A stretch of DNA of 64,000 nucleotides from Berberis thunbergii (GCA_003290165.1 QNQO01000448.1:620001-684000); one strand, 5' to 3'; counted from the stretch's first letter, positions 1-11,760 are shown. Notes: generated by a model from the sequence alone, not told the origin. Numbers and translations are program-made.

Positions 1-548
1 AGTAAGGGTAAAATCGTGTGCTCTCCAATATTTTAACTGGCGTTGTGGATCTAGGTTTTGCCATCATCTCTGGTGCTATTGTATTTAAGGCCATGAGAAC
101 TTTGTTGAAATTTTTTGCTTGTTGTGAAATGTGATTTCTTAAATGTGTATTCAGTTTGACAATATCAAGAATTTTGACCAACAGTAAACAAAAATGTTGC
201 AAGCATTTCTTTAACACATATGAATCTTGTGTCTTTCAGATTTGTTTTCTCTCTAACAATATTACATAGCTTCATAAACACACCAGGATACATACGATAT
301 AACTGCCGAAAGTGTTGAGGATCCTCACTTAATACTTTATGTACATAATTGTATCCAGTTCTTGTAATTGGTCGTCGGATTGGACGTTCAACATGGTCGT
401 CTTCTATGATAATCAATAATGCATTTAAAACTTTAGTAGTCGCTTCAATTGCCGTCATTAACAACTTTATGCTTTCATAATACATTTCCTCCAATTCTTC
501 GTCTTCCATTTGAGACATTATAAAATCACCTAAATAAATGAATCGCAT
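1..548 (-). pseudogene. Harbinger-type transposase (ORF2), N-terminal part, broken
   Basis: Minus-strand reading gives the N-terminal domain of a plant HARBI1-like transposase: an acidic start, then RTGYNYVHKVLSEDP at 320-365, the LYRMYPGVFMKLC helix and the FLFTVGQN motif. The family continues with a conserved stretch up to the first catalytic Asp, and this is visible at 1-105 (for example KVLMALNTIAPEMMAK and ESTRFYPY). Two lesions separate the halves. A TGA at about 163-165 sits where the reading expects Arg, consistent with a CGA to TGA change. One extra A in an A run near 108 shifts the frame. The catalytic core lies beyond the window. Start could be the Met at 548 or the Met at 518. The enzyme would cut and integrate the element in the nucleus; this copy cannot. 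Confidence 0.8.
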
Positions 549-984
549 AATTAGAAATAAAAATCAACATACAACTTTTTATGTATAGCCAATACAAAAT
601 TGAGTGAGCTAACACTGAAAAATTAATAATATTACCTAATTGCTCATAAATAAAAGTATAATATTAAAACAAACAAGTCTTAATATTCACCAAATTCTTA
701 AACACAATATCCAACAAAAAAAATCTTAACCAAAATTCCAAACATAAGATAAAAACATTAATAGTTTCAAGACACTCGAAAATGTTAAACATTATACCAA
801 ATACCCATACTCATTCCATATTGTACTGTATCCACGCCAAACGCTCTTCAAGTGACATTTTCACAAATGTGTCTTTCATTCCCAACTTATTAACCAATTC
901 AAGTGCTTTGAAACGAGCATGATTATCCATGTTTGGAATCTCTTTGATACAATTCCAAATGTTGTTTTTTTCTCTATCATGTTC

Positions 985-1863
985 TCATTTTTTCATTAGG
1001 CCGTGTATTCCTTGAATTTCAGTGGCAATTGTACTAATTGAATCCATGCCATCACAAACTTTTTCTAGAAGATCAGCTCGAGTGGTGGTCTCAGTTGGGG
1101 TACTATATGTTTGGTACTCTGTTCTAGCTTTCTTTCTTGGAAGAAGCTTTTCAGTAGGGGCCTCCAAATTTGTATCTAGGAAAGGTGGTGAAGTATAATC
1201 GCTAAGTGATAGAGTTTGGTATGAGTTTTCGTAAACCTCATTGTTATCATCGAACATGTTCTCATTTTCTTCAAGTCCATATGTTCTAGCATCGGTACCA
1301 TCGCCCAATCCAAGTGCATTTTTCCCAACAGTTGTTCCATTGCCAAAAATAATTTGCAAATCCTCGTAATCTTCAAATGATCCATTGAGAATATTTTTCA
1401 TGTTTGGGTGGGACTGTTAAAAATAAGAACAAAAAATATATTATTAATACTATGAAGGTGTAATTTATCAATATAAAATAAAATTAAACATAAATAAAAT
1501 ATCACCTTTAAGTAATCTTCCCATATTTCATTATCAGTCGTGAACTTCTTTGAGACAACGTCCCATCCAAATCCAGAGCTATAGCGCAAAAGGTCAGCAA
1601 AAGTTTGATATTGGTTCTTAAACCATTTTATTCGGTTTTGATAGTGTTTATAGGTTTTTTGGAACCCTAGCTTTTCATTGAGAATTGGAAGTATCTTGGT
1701 TTCTACTGTCTACTTGCTTATCGCACCACTAGCATCATGCCAACCATGCACTAGCATCATGCCAACCATGTTTGATGCCTTCAACAAGTAATCCTAACAA
1801 CATCTTGCTCTCTTGCAAGGTCCACTGGTTATATTGCCCCTTTCCTTGTTTTGAGTCTCCCAT
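985..1863 (-). pseudogene. Harbinger ORF1, Myb/SANT-like DNA-binding protein, broken
   Basis: Two exons can be read. Exon 1 (1863 to 1506) starts MGDSKQGKGQYNQWTLQESK and holds the SANT-like trihelix with W residues (QWT, KWFKNQY, FGWD, IWEDYL). A GT donor follows at 1505, and an AG acceptor precedes exon 2 (1413 to 985), which carries SHPNMKNILNGSFEDYEDL, the usual HP...G..YD.L..LFG motif, then a Ser/Thr-rich acidic stretch and a basic patch RKKARTEY. In the family this protein binds the transposon ends and works with ORF2. Exon 1 is broken by a 22-bp tandem duplication near 1730-1775, which shifts the frame, and by a separate in-frame TAG just after it. The product would be truncated after about 40 residues. 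Confidence 0.8.
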
Positions 1864-2660
1864 TTATGGTGCTACTAGATAAAAAGTTTCAAAGATTTTA
1901 ACATAAATCACAAAGTAGGTAATTTCAATATTATCACAAAGTAGATAATACCATCTATAATAGTATGACAACTACCAATTTATAAACATTAAATTGTTAA
2001 TAAACAATATCAACATATACAATAAAAAAAAATGTAGCTAATTTATGTTGTTTCATTATAAACAGTAGGCTACTAACATCTCAGCTAAAGTTTATAAACA
2101 ATAATTTTTCAACAATACACTACTAATATCACTGTTCTTTCATTATAAACTATTGTTTATGTTCTTTCATTATGAAATATCTTAGCTAAAATTGTAAATT
2201 TTTAACTCTCAATTACACTATAAACACATCCACACCTACCCCACTCAAACACACTAAAAACACATCCCATTGTAAAGTCACATTGTCCCATTTCCCATTA
2301 TAAGGTTACATTGTCCCATTTCCCATTGTAAAGTCACATTGAGTCTGTAAAGTTTCCTCACACTATAAAGTGACATTGACATTGTAAGGAGAGAGACAGC
2401 TAGGCTTTTTGAGTTTGTGGAGACCACGAATGTCCCACAAGTAATCCCTAGCGAGCTCACCAAACATCCATCCATTTTTCCCATTTCTATATTTCTTATT
2501 TCTTTTAGAGAGGGAGAGAGACAAGGTCAAAGAAGAACAAGAATAGTTCACAAACGTACCTAGAGAGAGAAACAAAAAGAAGATTAATAAATTCATCTCA
2601 CATTGGGAGAGAGCAGGGAGACAAGAGAGACAAGAGGGAGAGCATGATGAGGGCAAGAGC

Positions 2661-2812
2661 AGAGGGAGAGATCAGGGAGCAGAGGGAGTTATGAGAGCAG
2701 GGAGAGATCAGGGAGGGAGAGAGCAGAGGGAGTTATGAGAGCAGGGAGAGGTCAAGGAGGGAGAGAACAGAGGGACTTATGAGAGCAGGGAGAGATCAGG
2801 GAGGGCGAGAGT
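2661..2812. repeat. 44-bp purine-rich minisatellite
   Basis: Three consecutive 44-bp units start at 2681, 2725 and 2769 (each begins AGAGGGAGTTATGAGAGC or close), preceded by a partial unit at 2661-2680. The surrounding 2480-2930 is nearly all G and A on the plus strand, decaying into GAGACGAGA-type repeats. Long open frames here are compositional artefacts. Confidence 0.85.
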
Positions 2813-3765
2813 AGGAGGAGAGCAGGGAAACGAGAGAACAAGGAGACGAGGAGATGAGAGTAGGGAGACGATGAGACGAGAAGACGAGAGCATGGAGAAA
2901 GCAAGGAGACGAGAGCAGGGAGATGGCGCAAGTTCAAGTTCAGCCACATCATCTCATCATCTCTGTATGTCGAAAACCTCGACAAGGGTAGCGAAGATCT
3001 AAATCAAAACGACGATATGAGTATCGAGTTGCTTTGGAGTATAGATTTGTGATTGTGGTTTCCCTTGCTATTCAATGGAAAGGCTTATTTCAAGCCCATG
3101 TATTGATTGTGATTGTTTATTGGTTGATAGCAAAGAGACAGAGTTTCAATGAAAAAAACCCTAGTTCTATTTGTTTGTGTTCAAGAGCGTGAAAAAAACC
3201 CTAAAAAAAATATGGGAACACGACAAAGCAAAAAAAAATTTTGTTTTGAATAACATGACAAAAAAAAAGGAGAAAAGGTTGGAAACATGCCTGAGATAAA
3301 GAAGAAATTGGAGTTGAAGGAGAAGGAGAAACCAAAATGCACAGTGTTGGTGGGAGAGAGGAAGGAGAAAAATTGAAATCCGAGGGGAAGAGGCTGGATT
3401 TGAAAAGGTTTTGATATTTATACCTTTCACACATAAATCTTTCAAAGTCCATCAAGTCAACAAATCCATCAAAATTCACTGTTTTTTTAATACCCCCTAA
3501 TTTTGGTGGACTTTTGAAAATCATGAATTGAATACCCCCTGATTTTAATGGATTATAAAATAATCATTTAAAATCTGTATTTGAATAACCCTAGATTTAC
3601 ATGTATTATTTTAAATCCTTAATTGAATACCCCTATATTTTAATGGAGTTTAAATTCTTTCACACTCTATTAAAATCCATAATTGAATACCCTCTGTTTA
3701 GTCTTTTCTTAGACCATGGGCAAATATTTCGAGTTGAGCTCGGGTTAACTTTAGGTTGCCCTAGT

Positions 3766-3874
3766 TTTTTTTTTTTACCCTTGACCCTTCCCACCCCATG
3801 CCGCTGGCCGGGTTCGAACCCGTGATGTGTGATATCATCTGCCACACCTCTACCAACTCAGTTGGTTCACCTTT
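3766..3874 (-). mobile_element. tRNA-derived SINE, family A, copy 1
   Basis: Read on the minus strand this short element has a pol III A box (ACTGAGTTGGTAGAGG, near 3850), a B box (GGGTTCGAACCC, near 3815), a G-rich tail ending CATGGGGTGGGAAGGG and a terminal A run at about 3766-3777. The order and spacing are those of a tRNA-derived SINE of about 110 bp. The same tail and boxes recur at 35325-35430 and, truncated, at 33650-33712. A clear target duplication was not seen. Confidence 0.75.
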
Positions 3875-4896
3875 AGTACCCATAATACCTTTAGTACCCC
3901 AACATTTACTAAACGTGTAATTCTAAAGATTGTTAATTAAGCACATAAGATCAATTTTTTGTTTAGAAGAAGAATGAACCAAATTAAACAACTCGAACAT
4001 GACCACCACCACCCACAAACATCACCATTGCTAGCTAGCTGAAATTAAATCTGACTAGTGTATCTGCATGTCATTGGCACGACCACACACTTTCCATGTA
4101 TCATATAATCATGTTGTTGGCACGGTATTGAATCATGTCTTCGGCATGCCACCATGGTCCATGGGTTGTGCTTTCGACACTCCCCATCTAATTGTTCTAT
4201 TAAAAACTTAGTAATTTTTAATGAATGAAGCATAGTTGGGTGGTTAAGGGAACAACCCACAACCCTAAATTGAACAGTTTTGATCATGATATAAGACCTA
4301 AAATTATGTAATTAAAAAAAATAAAAATAAAAGGATATGGCACAGTCATAAATTAAGAAAAGTTTGTGGATTAATGGTGGCATAAAACATGTCAGTTATG
4401 AAACATACCAAATATTGACGGATTTAAGCATGCATGATTGGAACGGTATATGGCGATTTTCAATTAAAAAAGTAGATCAATGTCATTAGTATTATTACTA
4501 TCAATTTAACTAGTTAGTTGAAATAATTATATTATTAAAATATTAGGATTGGAAAGACTACTAGTCGTTTGTGTTTCATTCAAAAAGATAGGGAAAGATG
4601 ATGGTTCTCGAAATATCCCATCAACCATGTGTAAGATAAGGCATTGGATGGAGTGGTGTATAGGGGACATTGTCAAATTTAAGTTGAGTTTCTTCGGGAA
4701 ATGTGATAGTTTTTTCCATGCTACATGTGGCTATCAAAGAAATTGAATATTAATTTACAAAAACACCCTTAGTGACTTTTTTTTATCCAACTTTGACTTA
4801 AATGAGGGATATTGCGAGAACGTTTTAATATGTGCAGGGGCGTTATTAGAAAACGCAACTATTGACACATTTAAGGACACTGATAGTTCAATTATC
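3875..4896. other. intergenic, no gene recognised
   Basis: AT-rich sequence between the SINE and the left LTR of the Tat-like element. Short open frames (for example 4045-4287 minus, 4549-4746 plus) show no recognisable motif and no splice context. A short duplicated string ACCTTTAGTACCC occurs twice near 3868-3899. Confidence 0.5.
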
Positions 4897-4901
4897 ATTA
4901 T

Positions 4902-5600
4902 TGATGTAGTCGATTCTTGATCTCCTTTCATGTTGCTTACTTAGACTTGCACAGGTAGCAAACGTAAGCCAAGGACCACCATGTGGTGGCCAATGGCACT
5001 CTGATACTTAAGTTAAATAAGGCTTAGAATAGGCTTAAAGTTGTAAATTGATATTTTATAGCGTACCTTAAATTCATCGACCTTATCTCTCTTTTATAGT
5101 GTAGGAGTCCTTGTTCGGCTAGGCCTTTGGTGACGTAGTTTAGGGAAAGAGATCTTGCTGGAGATCCTTTCCTGTTTAGGAGTTGTCCATGTGGGATAGT
5201 TTCCCTACACGACTTGTGTTCCTAGATCTGTGGGAGAGGTTTTCCTTTCTAAGTGTTGTCCAAGCGAGGAAGTTTTTTTGCCCGACTTATACTCTAATAT
5301 TTGTTTCTTAGTCGGAACCGATGTACTGTTTGCTTACCTGTCATGGGTCGAACCCCCAGATACTTGCCTTATTAGGAATTATTCTTGCCTTATCAGGTCT
5401 TACGAGTATTGGGCCGCATGATGTGTGGGCTTATTGGCTCTTTGCAACTTGGGTCTGAAATTCTGGAGTCCGCCAATAGTGGGCTTGAGTTCGTCTGGGC
5501 CTTGCTGGATTGAGTATGCAATCATGTTTGCTTTGTTCTGTTGACATGATTATCATGACACTGTACGATGTTGATCAGAAGACGGTTTGGTATATCATCA
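4902..5600 (-). repeat. Left (3') LTR of Tat-like element
   Basis: Aligns by eye along its whole length with 22687-23365. Shared landmarks include GACTTGCACA, GGCACTCTGAT, CCTACACGACTTGTG and TATTGGGC. It begins TGATGTAGTC and ends TATCATCA. The two LTRs differ by many substitutions and small indels, so the insertion is not recent. Confidence 0.9.
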
Positions 5601-5765
5601 ACTGTTCCCCCGAGTTAGTGGGCCATCATATCGATCCACTAAATCGCTTTGATAGAATCTATACAGTCGTGATGATTGAACCCGAAATGTTGTTTCGAGT
5701 GGCACACGTCATTAAATGAATCTGTGACCGTTCAGTAAGGGAAGGGGGCGTGACTGCCTATTGCT
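5601..5765. promoter_or_regulatory. Polypurine tract and upstream part of antisense promoter
   Basis: On the minus strand the bases next to the LTR read CTCGGGGGAACAGT, a plausible polypurine tract that primes plus-strand DNA synthesis. The rest of the stretch up to the TATA box of the opposite-strand ORF has no coding content. The related element at 61037-61060 keeps a similar tract (CTAGGGGAGTAAT on the minus strand). Confidence 0.6.
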
Positions 5766-5886
5766 TATATAAGCCTCCACTTTTGTGTGAAGGAGTTTCT
5801 TTACTTTTGTATCTCTTCTGCCTTCTTTCTGTTTTTACTCTATGCTCTTTGTTGCAAATCTTTTTAAGAGTTAAAATTTTTTCTTC
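5766..5886 (+). promoter_or_regulatory. TATA box and leader of the antisense ORF
   Basis: TATATAA at 5766-5772 lies 121 bp before the ATG at 5887, with a pyrimidine-rich leader between. The related element keeps TATATAA at 61198-61204, 114 bp before its ATG at 61312. This spacing fits a pol II core promoter just inside the LTR, driving transcription against the retrotransposon genome. Function is inferred. Confidence 0.6.
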
Positions 5887-7450
5887 ATGGTGGACAACGT
5901 TGAACTCACTCCTGGATAGAATATGCTCTATGCTTACCATACTTTCTATCGAGAACAAAAAGGGTACGACTTGGATAAGGTTCGGGAGGATTATTGGATT
6001 CCTGAAGACCTGGAACTTACTTTGTTGGGTGTTACTAACAATTCACTGACTCATCCACAAGGGTTCATAGCCTTGCATAGAAGCATGTTCAAAGTCAGGC
6101 TTCGCTTTCCAGTCCTAGAGGATATTTGGCACTTTCTTATGCACCTTCGTACTCCCCTGCTCAAATGGTGCCTAACGGATTCAGGCCCTTGATTATTTTA
6201 CTTAACAAGACCAAGGATGTTGGCCATGTGTTAATTCCACGGATACTCCACTTGCTGACTTCTTCTCATCTGAATGTTTATGGAGTCTGTTGGTTGAGTA
6301 CTCCAAAGTGCTTGGGGTCCCTGTCTGATGACTTCAAGTTTTGGCAAAAGTATTGCTTTTTGGCTTCTTCTAGTTCCCCATACTTCAAGGTGGACGGGCG
6401 ACCACTTGTCAGACACTTCAAATTCGATCTCAGTGAGCGTAATGCCCCTTATTATTTTTTACTTCTATGTGCCTTCCCAGAGACTGACATGTCATCCTAT
6501 TGTTTTGTGCAAGTAAATTTGTGACTCCAACTCTTACTGAGGATGAAGAGTCAGTATGGAAGGCGTTCAATGAACTTCTTTCGATTGTTGTTGAAGAGGT
6601 TCTAGCTGCAGACAACATCGTGTGGAGCGGGCTGTTCAGATATTTCAATGTGAGCCTTGTTGTGCCTAGGTCATCGCCGAAGAAGATTGGTGGTGATCGT
6701 TCCATGAAGATTAACTATAGTAGCCCTTCGAAGCAGGTTGAGTTGGAGGCGGCTATGCCGCTTATTGGTCGTCCTAAGAGAAAGCGACTAGCAAGAAGGT
6801 TGGTTCTTCCTCTAAACTGATCCTGCCAGAGCAGGAAGTGATGGTTGCGGGGTCTAGGCCTAATCAGCCCTTTCAAGATATTGCTTCTAGGGAGTAGAGT
6901 GTCTGTCTGAAGACTCCTACTCCTTTAGTTGCGTTGGAGGAAAATTGTTCAGAGCTGGTGGATGCCGACAAAGTCAATGTTGCCCTTGATGGCCTGCGAC
7001 CCGTTAAGCCTGATTACTTGGGAAAAGGATTTTCTCTCCCGTCCCTGGAGCCTAATGTTGAGTGTCAAGCTAATCTTCCAATTGAGAAGGGTGTGGATGT
7101 GGAGTTGATGTCTCCCAAAGGTTCCTTAACATTGCTTGTCAAGGGTAATCAACATCCTGACGCTCGCAGCACAGCTCAAGCCTTGGAGGACACTTTTGTG
7201 GAGTTTTACAGGTTGTATTCGGATGCGCTTTATAGGTTGGAAGGTTGGACCTTTTGAGTAAGCAACTGAAGGGGTTGGTAGGAAAGGTGCAGTCTCATGA
7301 GTCTGAATTAGTTGTTTCGCGCCTTGAGTTTTAATTTGAGATAATTGGTGGGTGACGCCAAATTCATGAAGCTGAGGCTCGGGCCGCGAATGCACAAGCT
7401 GAGCTTAATTCGCTGAGACAGCGACTGGTGCAAGAGGAATCTCATGTGAT
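5887..7450 (+). pseudogene. Antisense accessory ORF of Tat-like element (Transposase_28 / plant-mobile-domain-like), broken
   Basis: Plus-strand reading frames 1, 3 and 2 in turn give one protein: an N-terminal part with EDYWIPEDLELTL and LRFPVLEDIWHFL, then SPAQMVPNGFRPL, LLTSSHLNVYGVCWL and FKFWQKYCFL, then a linker with a basic PKRKRLARR patch (about 6770-6800), and a C-terminal heptad-like coiled coil (about 7260-7440). The N-terminal block matches my memory of the 'putative gypsy type transposon' domain in plant Gypsy elements; its role is unknown. Codon 11 is TAG, the frame shifts near 6120 and 6510, and further stops follow at 6818 and 7255. It lies opposite to pol and next to the 3' LTR, with its own TATA box upstream. 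Confidence 0.65.
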
Positions 7451-8358
7451 TGCGCCTTCACACAGGTTATCAAAGACAAAGCAAGTTTAGCGCAGTCTGA
7501 GGCTCAGCTTGTAACTTTAGCATCTCCTGATATTGCCCGTAGTATGTTAGAACCGCTTGGGCTGATTAAATAAAAGAATCCCCACGTAGAGCTTGACTTT
7601 GATCGGTATAGGAAGGTTATTTTCTAACTCATAACCGACTTTAAATAATGTTGTTTTATCTCCCGCAATTCCTTCTAATGTAAGTGGCTTTTCGGCCTCT
7701 GGAGCAAGTTCTCCAAAATAATTGTAACTTTTGATGTTTGACTTAAAAAGAGTTTTATCAAGTAGCTTTATGTACTTGTACCCTATATAGGCAATCTGTA
7801 TTATCGTGCCATTATGGAAGTCTGTTGTTTGCATGCTAGATTCTGATGCTTTTGCACTTCTCTTTCTTCGATCCATTTTTACTTGCTTAAGTATTGGGTC
7901 GGAATTTGGTCTTGATCTATCTTCAATAACCGAAACTCGTTGAGTATTGGTTAGTCATGCCGACTATTGCAAGCGAGGGTACAATGATCCAGGCGAGCAT
8001 ATGTCAAGTTGTATGAGTGTTGAATATCCTCCTATTATCTAACATCCTACTGTCTATTATTTCCAAACTAGGTGTTAGATTGATAAGGTTCAGTGACCAT
8101 TGTCTGTAGAAGGACAATGATCCTTGGGAAGCCGTTTTCGCTAGGCTACATGAGCACTGACTAAGCTCCCACTTTATCATCATCCATTCTACACGGACCA
8201 AGCCTTGAGCGGACCAGAAGCTGTACCCATTAGGATAGGCTGATAAAACTCCAACCATTATTGAGGCTTGAGAGTGCGTGTCTGACTTGGACGTTCGGGC
8301 TTCTTCCTGAGCAGCATGCGTCTGTCTTTGACGACATGACTTATTCGCGAAAATCATG
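7451..8358. other. Internal spacer of Tat-like element, unrecognised ORF
   Basis: A 109-codon minus-strand frame (7547-7876) is open and carries a lysine-rich start (MDRRKRSAKASES) and GELAPEAEKPLTLEG, but I do not recognise it. It is not clear whether it is part of the element or a captured fragment. The rest (7880-8358) has no coding signal. Confidence 0.4.
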
Positions 8359-9146
8359 AGCCTGGCTTGTTTAAGGTGTATAAACCTGACTGTGGTCGTT
8401 CTGGTCTGCATTTAGAGAGCGCAAACTTGACTGTGGTCATCCTGGTTTATTTCACAAGTCTGACTTGGAGGTCCTAACTTGTGTTTCTCGCGAATAAGCC
8501 TAACTATGGTTGTCCTAGTATGCGTTTATAGAGTGCAAACCTGACTATGGACGTCCGGGTTTATTCTACAAATCTGACTTAGATGTCCTGACTTGTGTTT
8601 ATCGAGTATAAACCTGATTGTGGTCGTCCTGGTCTACGTTTATAGATCGCGAACACGATTATGTCCATTCTGGTTTATTCAACAAATCTGACTTGGATGT
8701 CCTGACTTGTGTTTGTCGTGTATAAACCTGACTACAGTCGGCCTGGTCTGCGTTTATAGAGCACAAACCTAACTATGGTCATCCTGGTTTATTCTATAAG
8801 TCCGATTTGGATGTCTTGACTTGTGCTTGTCACATATAAACCTGACTGTGGTCGACCTGGTCTGCGTTTATAGAGCGCAAACCTGACTATGGCCATCCCG
8901 GTTTATTCTACAAGTCTGACTTGGATATCCTGACTTGTGTTTGTCTAGTATAAACCTGACTTTGCCCATCTTGGTCTGCGTTTATAGAGCACGAACATGA
9001 CTATGGTCGTCCTGGTTTATACTACAAGTCTGACTTGGATGTCCTGACTTGTGTTAGTAGAGTATAAATCTGACTGTGGTCGTTTTGGTCTGCGTTTATA
9101 GAGCGTGAACCTGACTATGGTCATCCTGGTTTATCTTATTCACTGA
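8359..9146. repeat. 114-bp tandem array (about 7 copies)
   Basis: The string CCTGACTTGTG or a close variant recurs at 8473, 8587, 8701, 8815, 8929 and 9043, exactly 114 bp apart, with a degenerate copy before the first. Each unit has two related halves (AAACCTGACTGTGGTCGTCC and CCTGACTATGGTCATCC), so it probably arose from a 57-bp ancestor. It lies between the end of pol and the antisense ORF, the place where Tat elements are known to carry variable tandem repeats. Confidence 0.92.
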
Positions 9147-9229
9147 GTGTGTGGAACTCGGGTAATGGGAGACTGATTGCTAGTAGTGGAATTTTAGAAA
9201 AAGCAAATGTCATTTATTGATAGTCCTTT

Positions 9230-11460
9230 TTAATGTGTTCTACATTCCATGGCCACATAAGGCTTCTACCATCCACGTCTTCCAACCAATACGTCCATGG
9301 CCTGTTGATCTCGGTCACTTTGTATGGCCCCTCCCAATTCGAGTTTAGCTTTCCTGCCCCCGGTTCTTTAGCGTTTTGTTGAGTCTTTACCCAGTCTCTA
9401 CTTTGAATTCTCGTGGCTTGAATTTCTTGTTGTAATACTGAGCCATCTTTTGTTGGTAGGCGGCTATTCTGGTAGAGGCATGATTTCTCCTTTCCTAAAA
9501 TAAGTCTAAATTGACATGCAAAGCGTCATCATTTTTTTTCAGTCTAAATTTCTCTGTCCGAAAAGCTGGTATTCTGAGCTCTACCGGGACCATTACTTTT
9601 GACCCATAAACTAGAGCGAAAGGTGTTTCTCGATGGGCATTCTTTCGATGGTGCGATATGCCCAGAGTATCCCAGGTAGTACTGAGACCAATTTTCCTTT
9701 TGAGTGCCTCCAAGATGGCTATATTGGTGACCTATGCTTTGCAATTGGCTTGTGGATGCCCTTGCGAGGAGAAATGGTAGTTGATGCCTAGGTCTTTGCA
9801 TAATTTCTCGACTTTGCTGCCTTCAAATTGGGTGTCATTATTACTAAGTAGTGTCCTTGGAATACCGAACCTGCAAACAATGGATGCCCATATAAATTTC
9901 TCAATTTGATCTTGTTCTATCTTGGACAGAGGCTCAACTTTGACCCATTTAGTGAAGTAATCAAGTGCTACAAGGAAAACTTCTTATTAGCTAAGGTCAA
10001 AAGTGGTCTGACGATATCCATCCCTCACTACACAAACGACCATGGGTTGGTCATCGAAATCAAAGGTGAGCGAGCATGTGGGTATATGGCGCGAACCTCT
10101 GCCACTTATCACACTTGCGAACGATGTCTTTCATACCCTATTTCATTTGCGCCTAGTAGTACCCTAGAGTCAAGGTCTTGTGAGCTAGGGTCTTGCCGCC
10201 TGGGTGATTCCCACAGATGACATCATGGATTTCTCTAAAGACGCGGTTTGGCTCCGATGAGGCTAGGCATCTGACCATGGGACTCATGGTTGATATTCTG
10301 TAGAGTTTGTTGTTAAAAAGGGTGTACTGCGCTGCCATGTTTTTCAGCTTTCTGACTGAGAGGGCCCCATTTTTTATGTCCCTAATGGGATTCATCTAGC
10401 TTGATTTCGCTTCAATTGTGTAAAGCTCATTGACTTTCTTCTTCCAGACTTGACTGCTATTGGAATTCGATGAGCCCATTTTCGGTCCCTGACTGAGGCT
10501 TGCCTGGTCAGTGCATCAGCTCTTTCATTATCGTCTCATGGACATTGCAAGAGTTCAAATCTTCTGAATCTGCTTGTTGCGTTACTGACCTTTTCGCAGT
10601 AGGTTATATCATCCTTGGGTTTTTGCTGTTGACTCCCCTTTAACATGGTTGACCACCAGACGTGAGTCGCTATAAGCGGTTAGCACAATTACCTCGATTC
10701 CTTTTGCTGGCTTTATGCCAAACAATAGGGCCTTGTATTCTGCCTCATTGTTTGAGGCTGGGAAACAAAACTTGAAAGCTTTTTTGAAGATGAAGCCGCT
10801 CGAAGAGTGTGACACCGACACTGCTTCCTTTTAGTAAGGATGACATGTCGCAGCACATGATCCATCCTTGTTCGTCCAGTCTTTGCTTTGAGCTTTTCAA
10901 CTTCTGTTTTCCACCACCGAAAAATTTGGTGATGAAGTATGCTAATGCCTGGGCCTTTATGGCCATTCTTAGAACGTAATTGATATCAAACTGCCCCAGT
11001 TCTAATGACCATTTAACCATCCCTGCCAGATAGTTCTGGTTGGTGTAGCACTATGCGAAGTGGATGCTTGGTCAAGACTATGATAGAGTGGGCTAAAATG
11101 TAGGGCCGCAATTTCCTAGAAGAGATGACCAATGCCAAAGCCAACTTTTCTAGATCTGGAAAGTTTTCTTTGGCCTCCACGAAAGTTTTGTTGGCGTAGC
11201 ATACTAGTATTTGCCCCCCCCCCATTTATCATTCCATACAATAGCTGAGCTGATGGCTTGATCCGAGATGCTAGATACAAATAAAACGTCTCTCTTGGGG
11301 TAGGTTTTGAGAGTAACTTGGTACTCCCCATATATGAATTTAGGTTCTAGAATGCCTACTCGCACTCTTCGTCCCAGTTGAAGTTATTGCTTCCTCTGAG
11401 AATCTTGAAGAAAGGGAGGCACTTGTCTGATGACTTGGAGATAAACTTATTAAATGTCGA
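9230..11460 (-). pseudogene. Gypsy pol 3' part: RT connection, RNase H, integrase (broken)
   Basis: Read from 11460 downward: the connection FNKFISKSSDKCLPFFK and GSNNFNWDEECE, the RT/RNase H region LALALVISSRKLRPY, an RNase H fold with NNEAEYKALLFGI and AYSDSRLVVN (10609-10821), the integrase zinc-binding region with EIHDVICGNHPGGKTLAHKT (10153-10395), and the integrase C-terminal end with HRKNAHRETPFALVYGSK (9495-9713). Frame changes and stops occur every 200-300 bp. The upstream half of RT is displaced to 20447-21239 by the nested insertion. Enzymes of this type convert genomic RNA to DNA and integrate it; none here is intact. Confidence 0.85.
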
Positions 11461-11698
11461 CACCCTGTAATACTCGTACTTTTTCAATGTCCTTAATAAA
11501 TATTTTATACATAAAGTGTTCCAATTCATTATTTTTGTCTTCTTATTAAAATAATATGGATATACACATGTAGCTGCCTCGTGTCTATGCATGTTTGTTA
11601 TGTGGTTTTGCATGATGTAAAAATTTTCTATGAGTTTAAGATTTAAATAACTTCTCATTTGAAAATGTATTTTTTTAAATCTTATTTCGTTTGCCGAG

Positions 11699-11700
<2 letters not shown>

Positions 11701-11760
<60 letters not shown>
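11701..11760. repeat. (AT)30 microsatellite
   Basis: Sixty uninterrupted bases of alternating A and T inside the nested LTR element. Frames translating as Ile-Tyr repeats on either strand are artefacts. Confidence 0.98.

Larger units (their letters stand above)
1..3693 (-). mobile_element. PIF/Harbinger DNA transposon, left end outside window
   Basis: A Myb/SANT-like ORF1 (985-1863) and a transposase ORF2 (from 548 into the left edge) lie in the same minus orientation, the usual two-gene layout of PIF/Harbinger. The right limit is inferred: 3490-3693 holds about four degenerate copies of a motif reading TTGAATACCCC on the plus strand, which look like subterminal repeats, and the last ends near 3693. 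No 3-bp target duplication could be fixed. The stretch 1870-2640 between ORF1 and the purine-rich region shows no coding signal and is AT-rich. All coding parts are damaged, so the copy is not autonomous. Confidence 0.7.

Noticed and set aside
2278..2985. Leu/Ser-rich minus-strand proteins
   Set aside because: Reverse reading of the purine-rich minisatellite, without domain or splice context.
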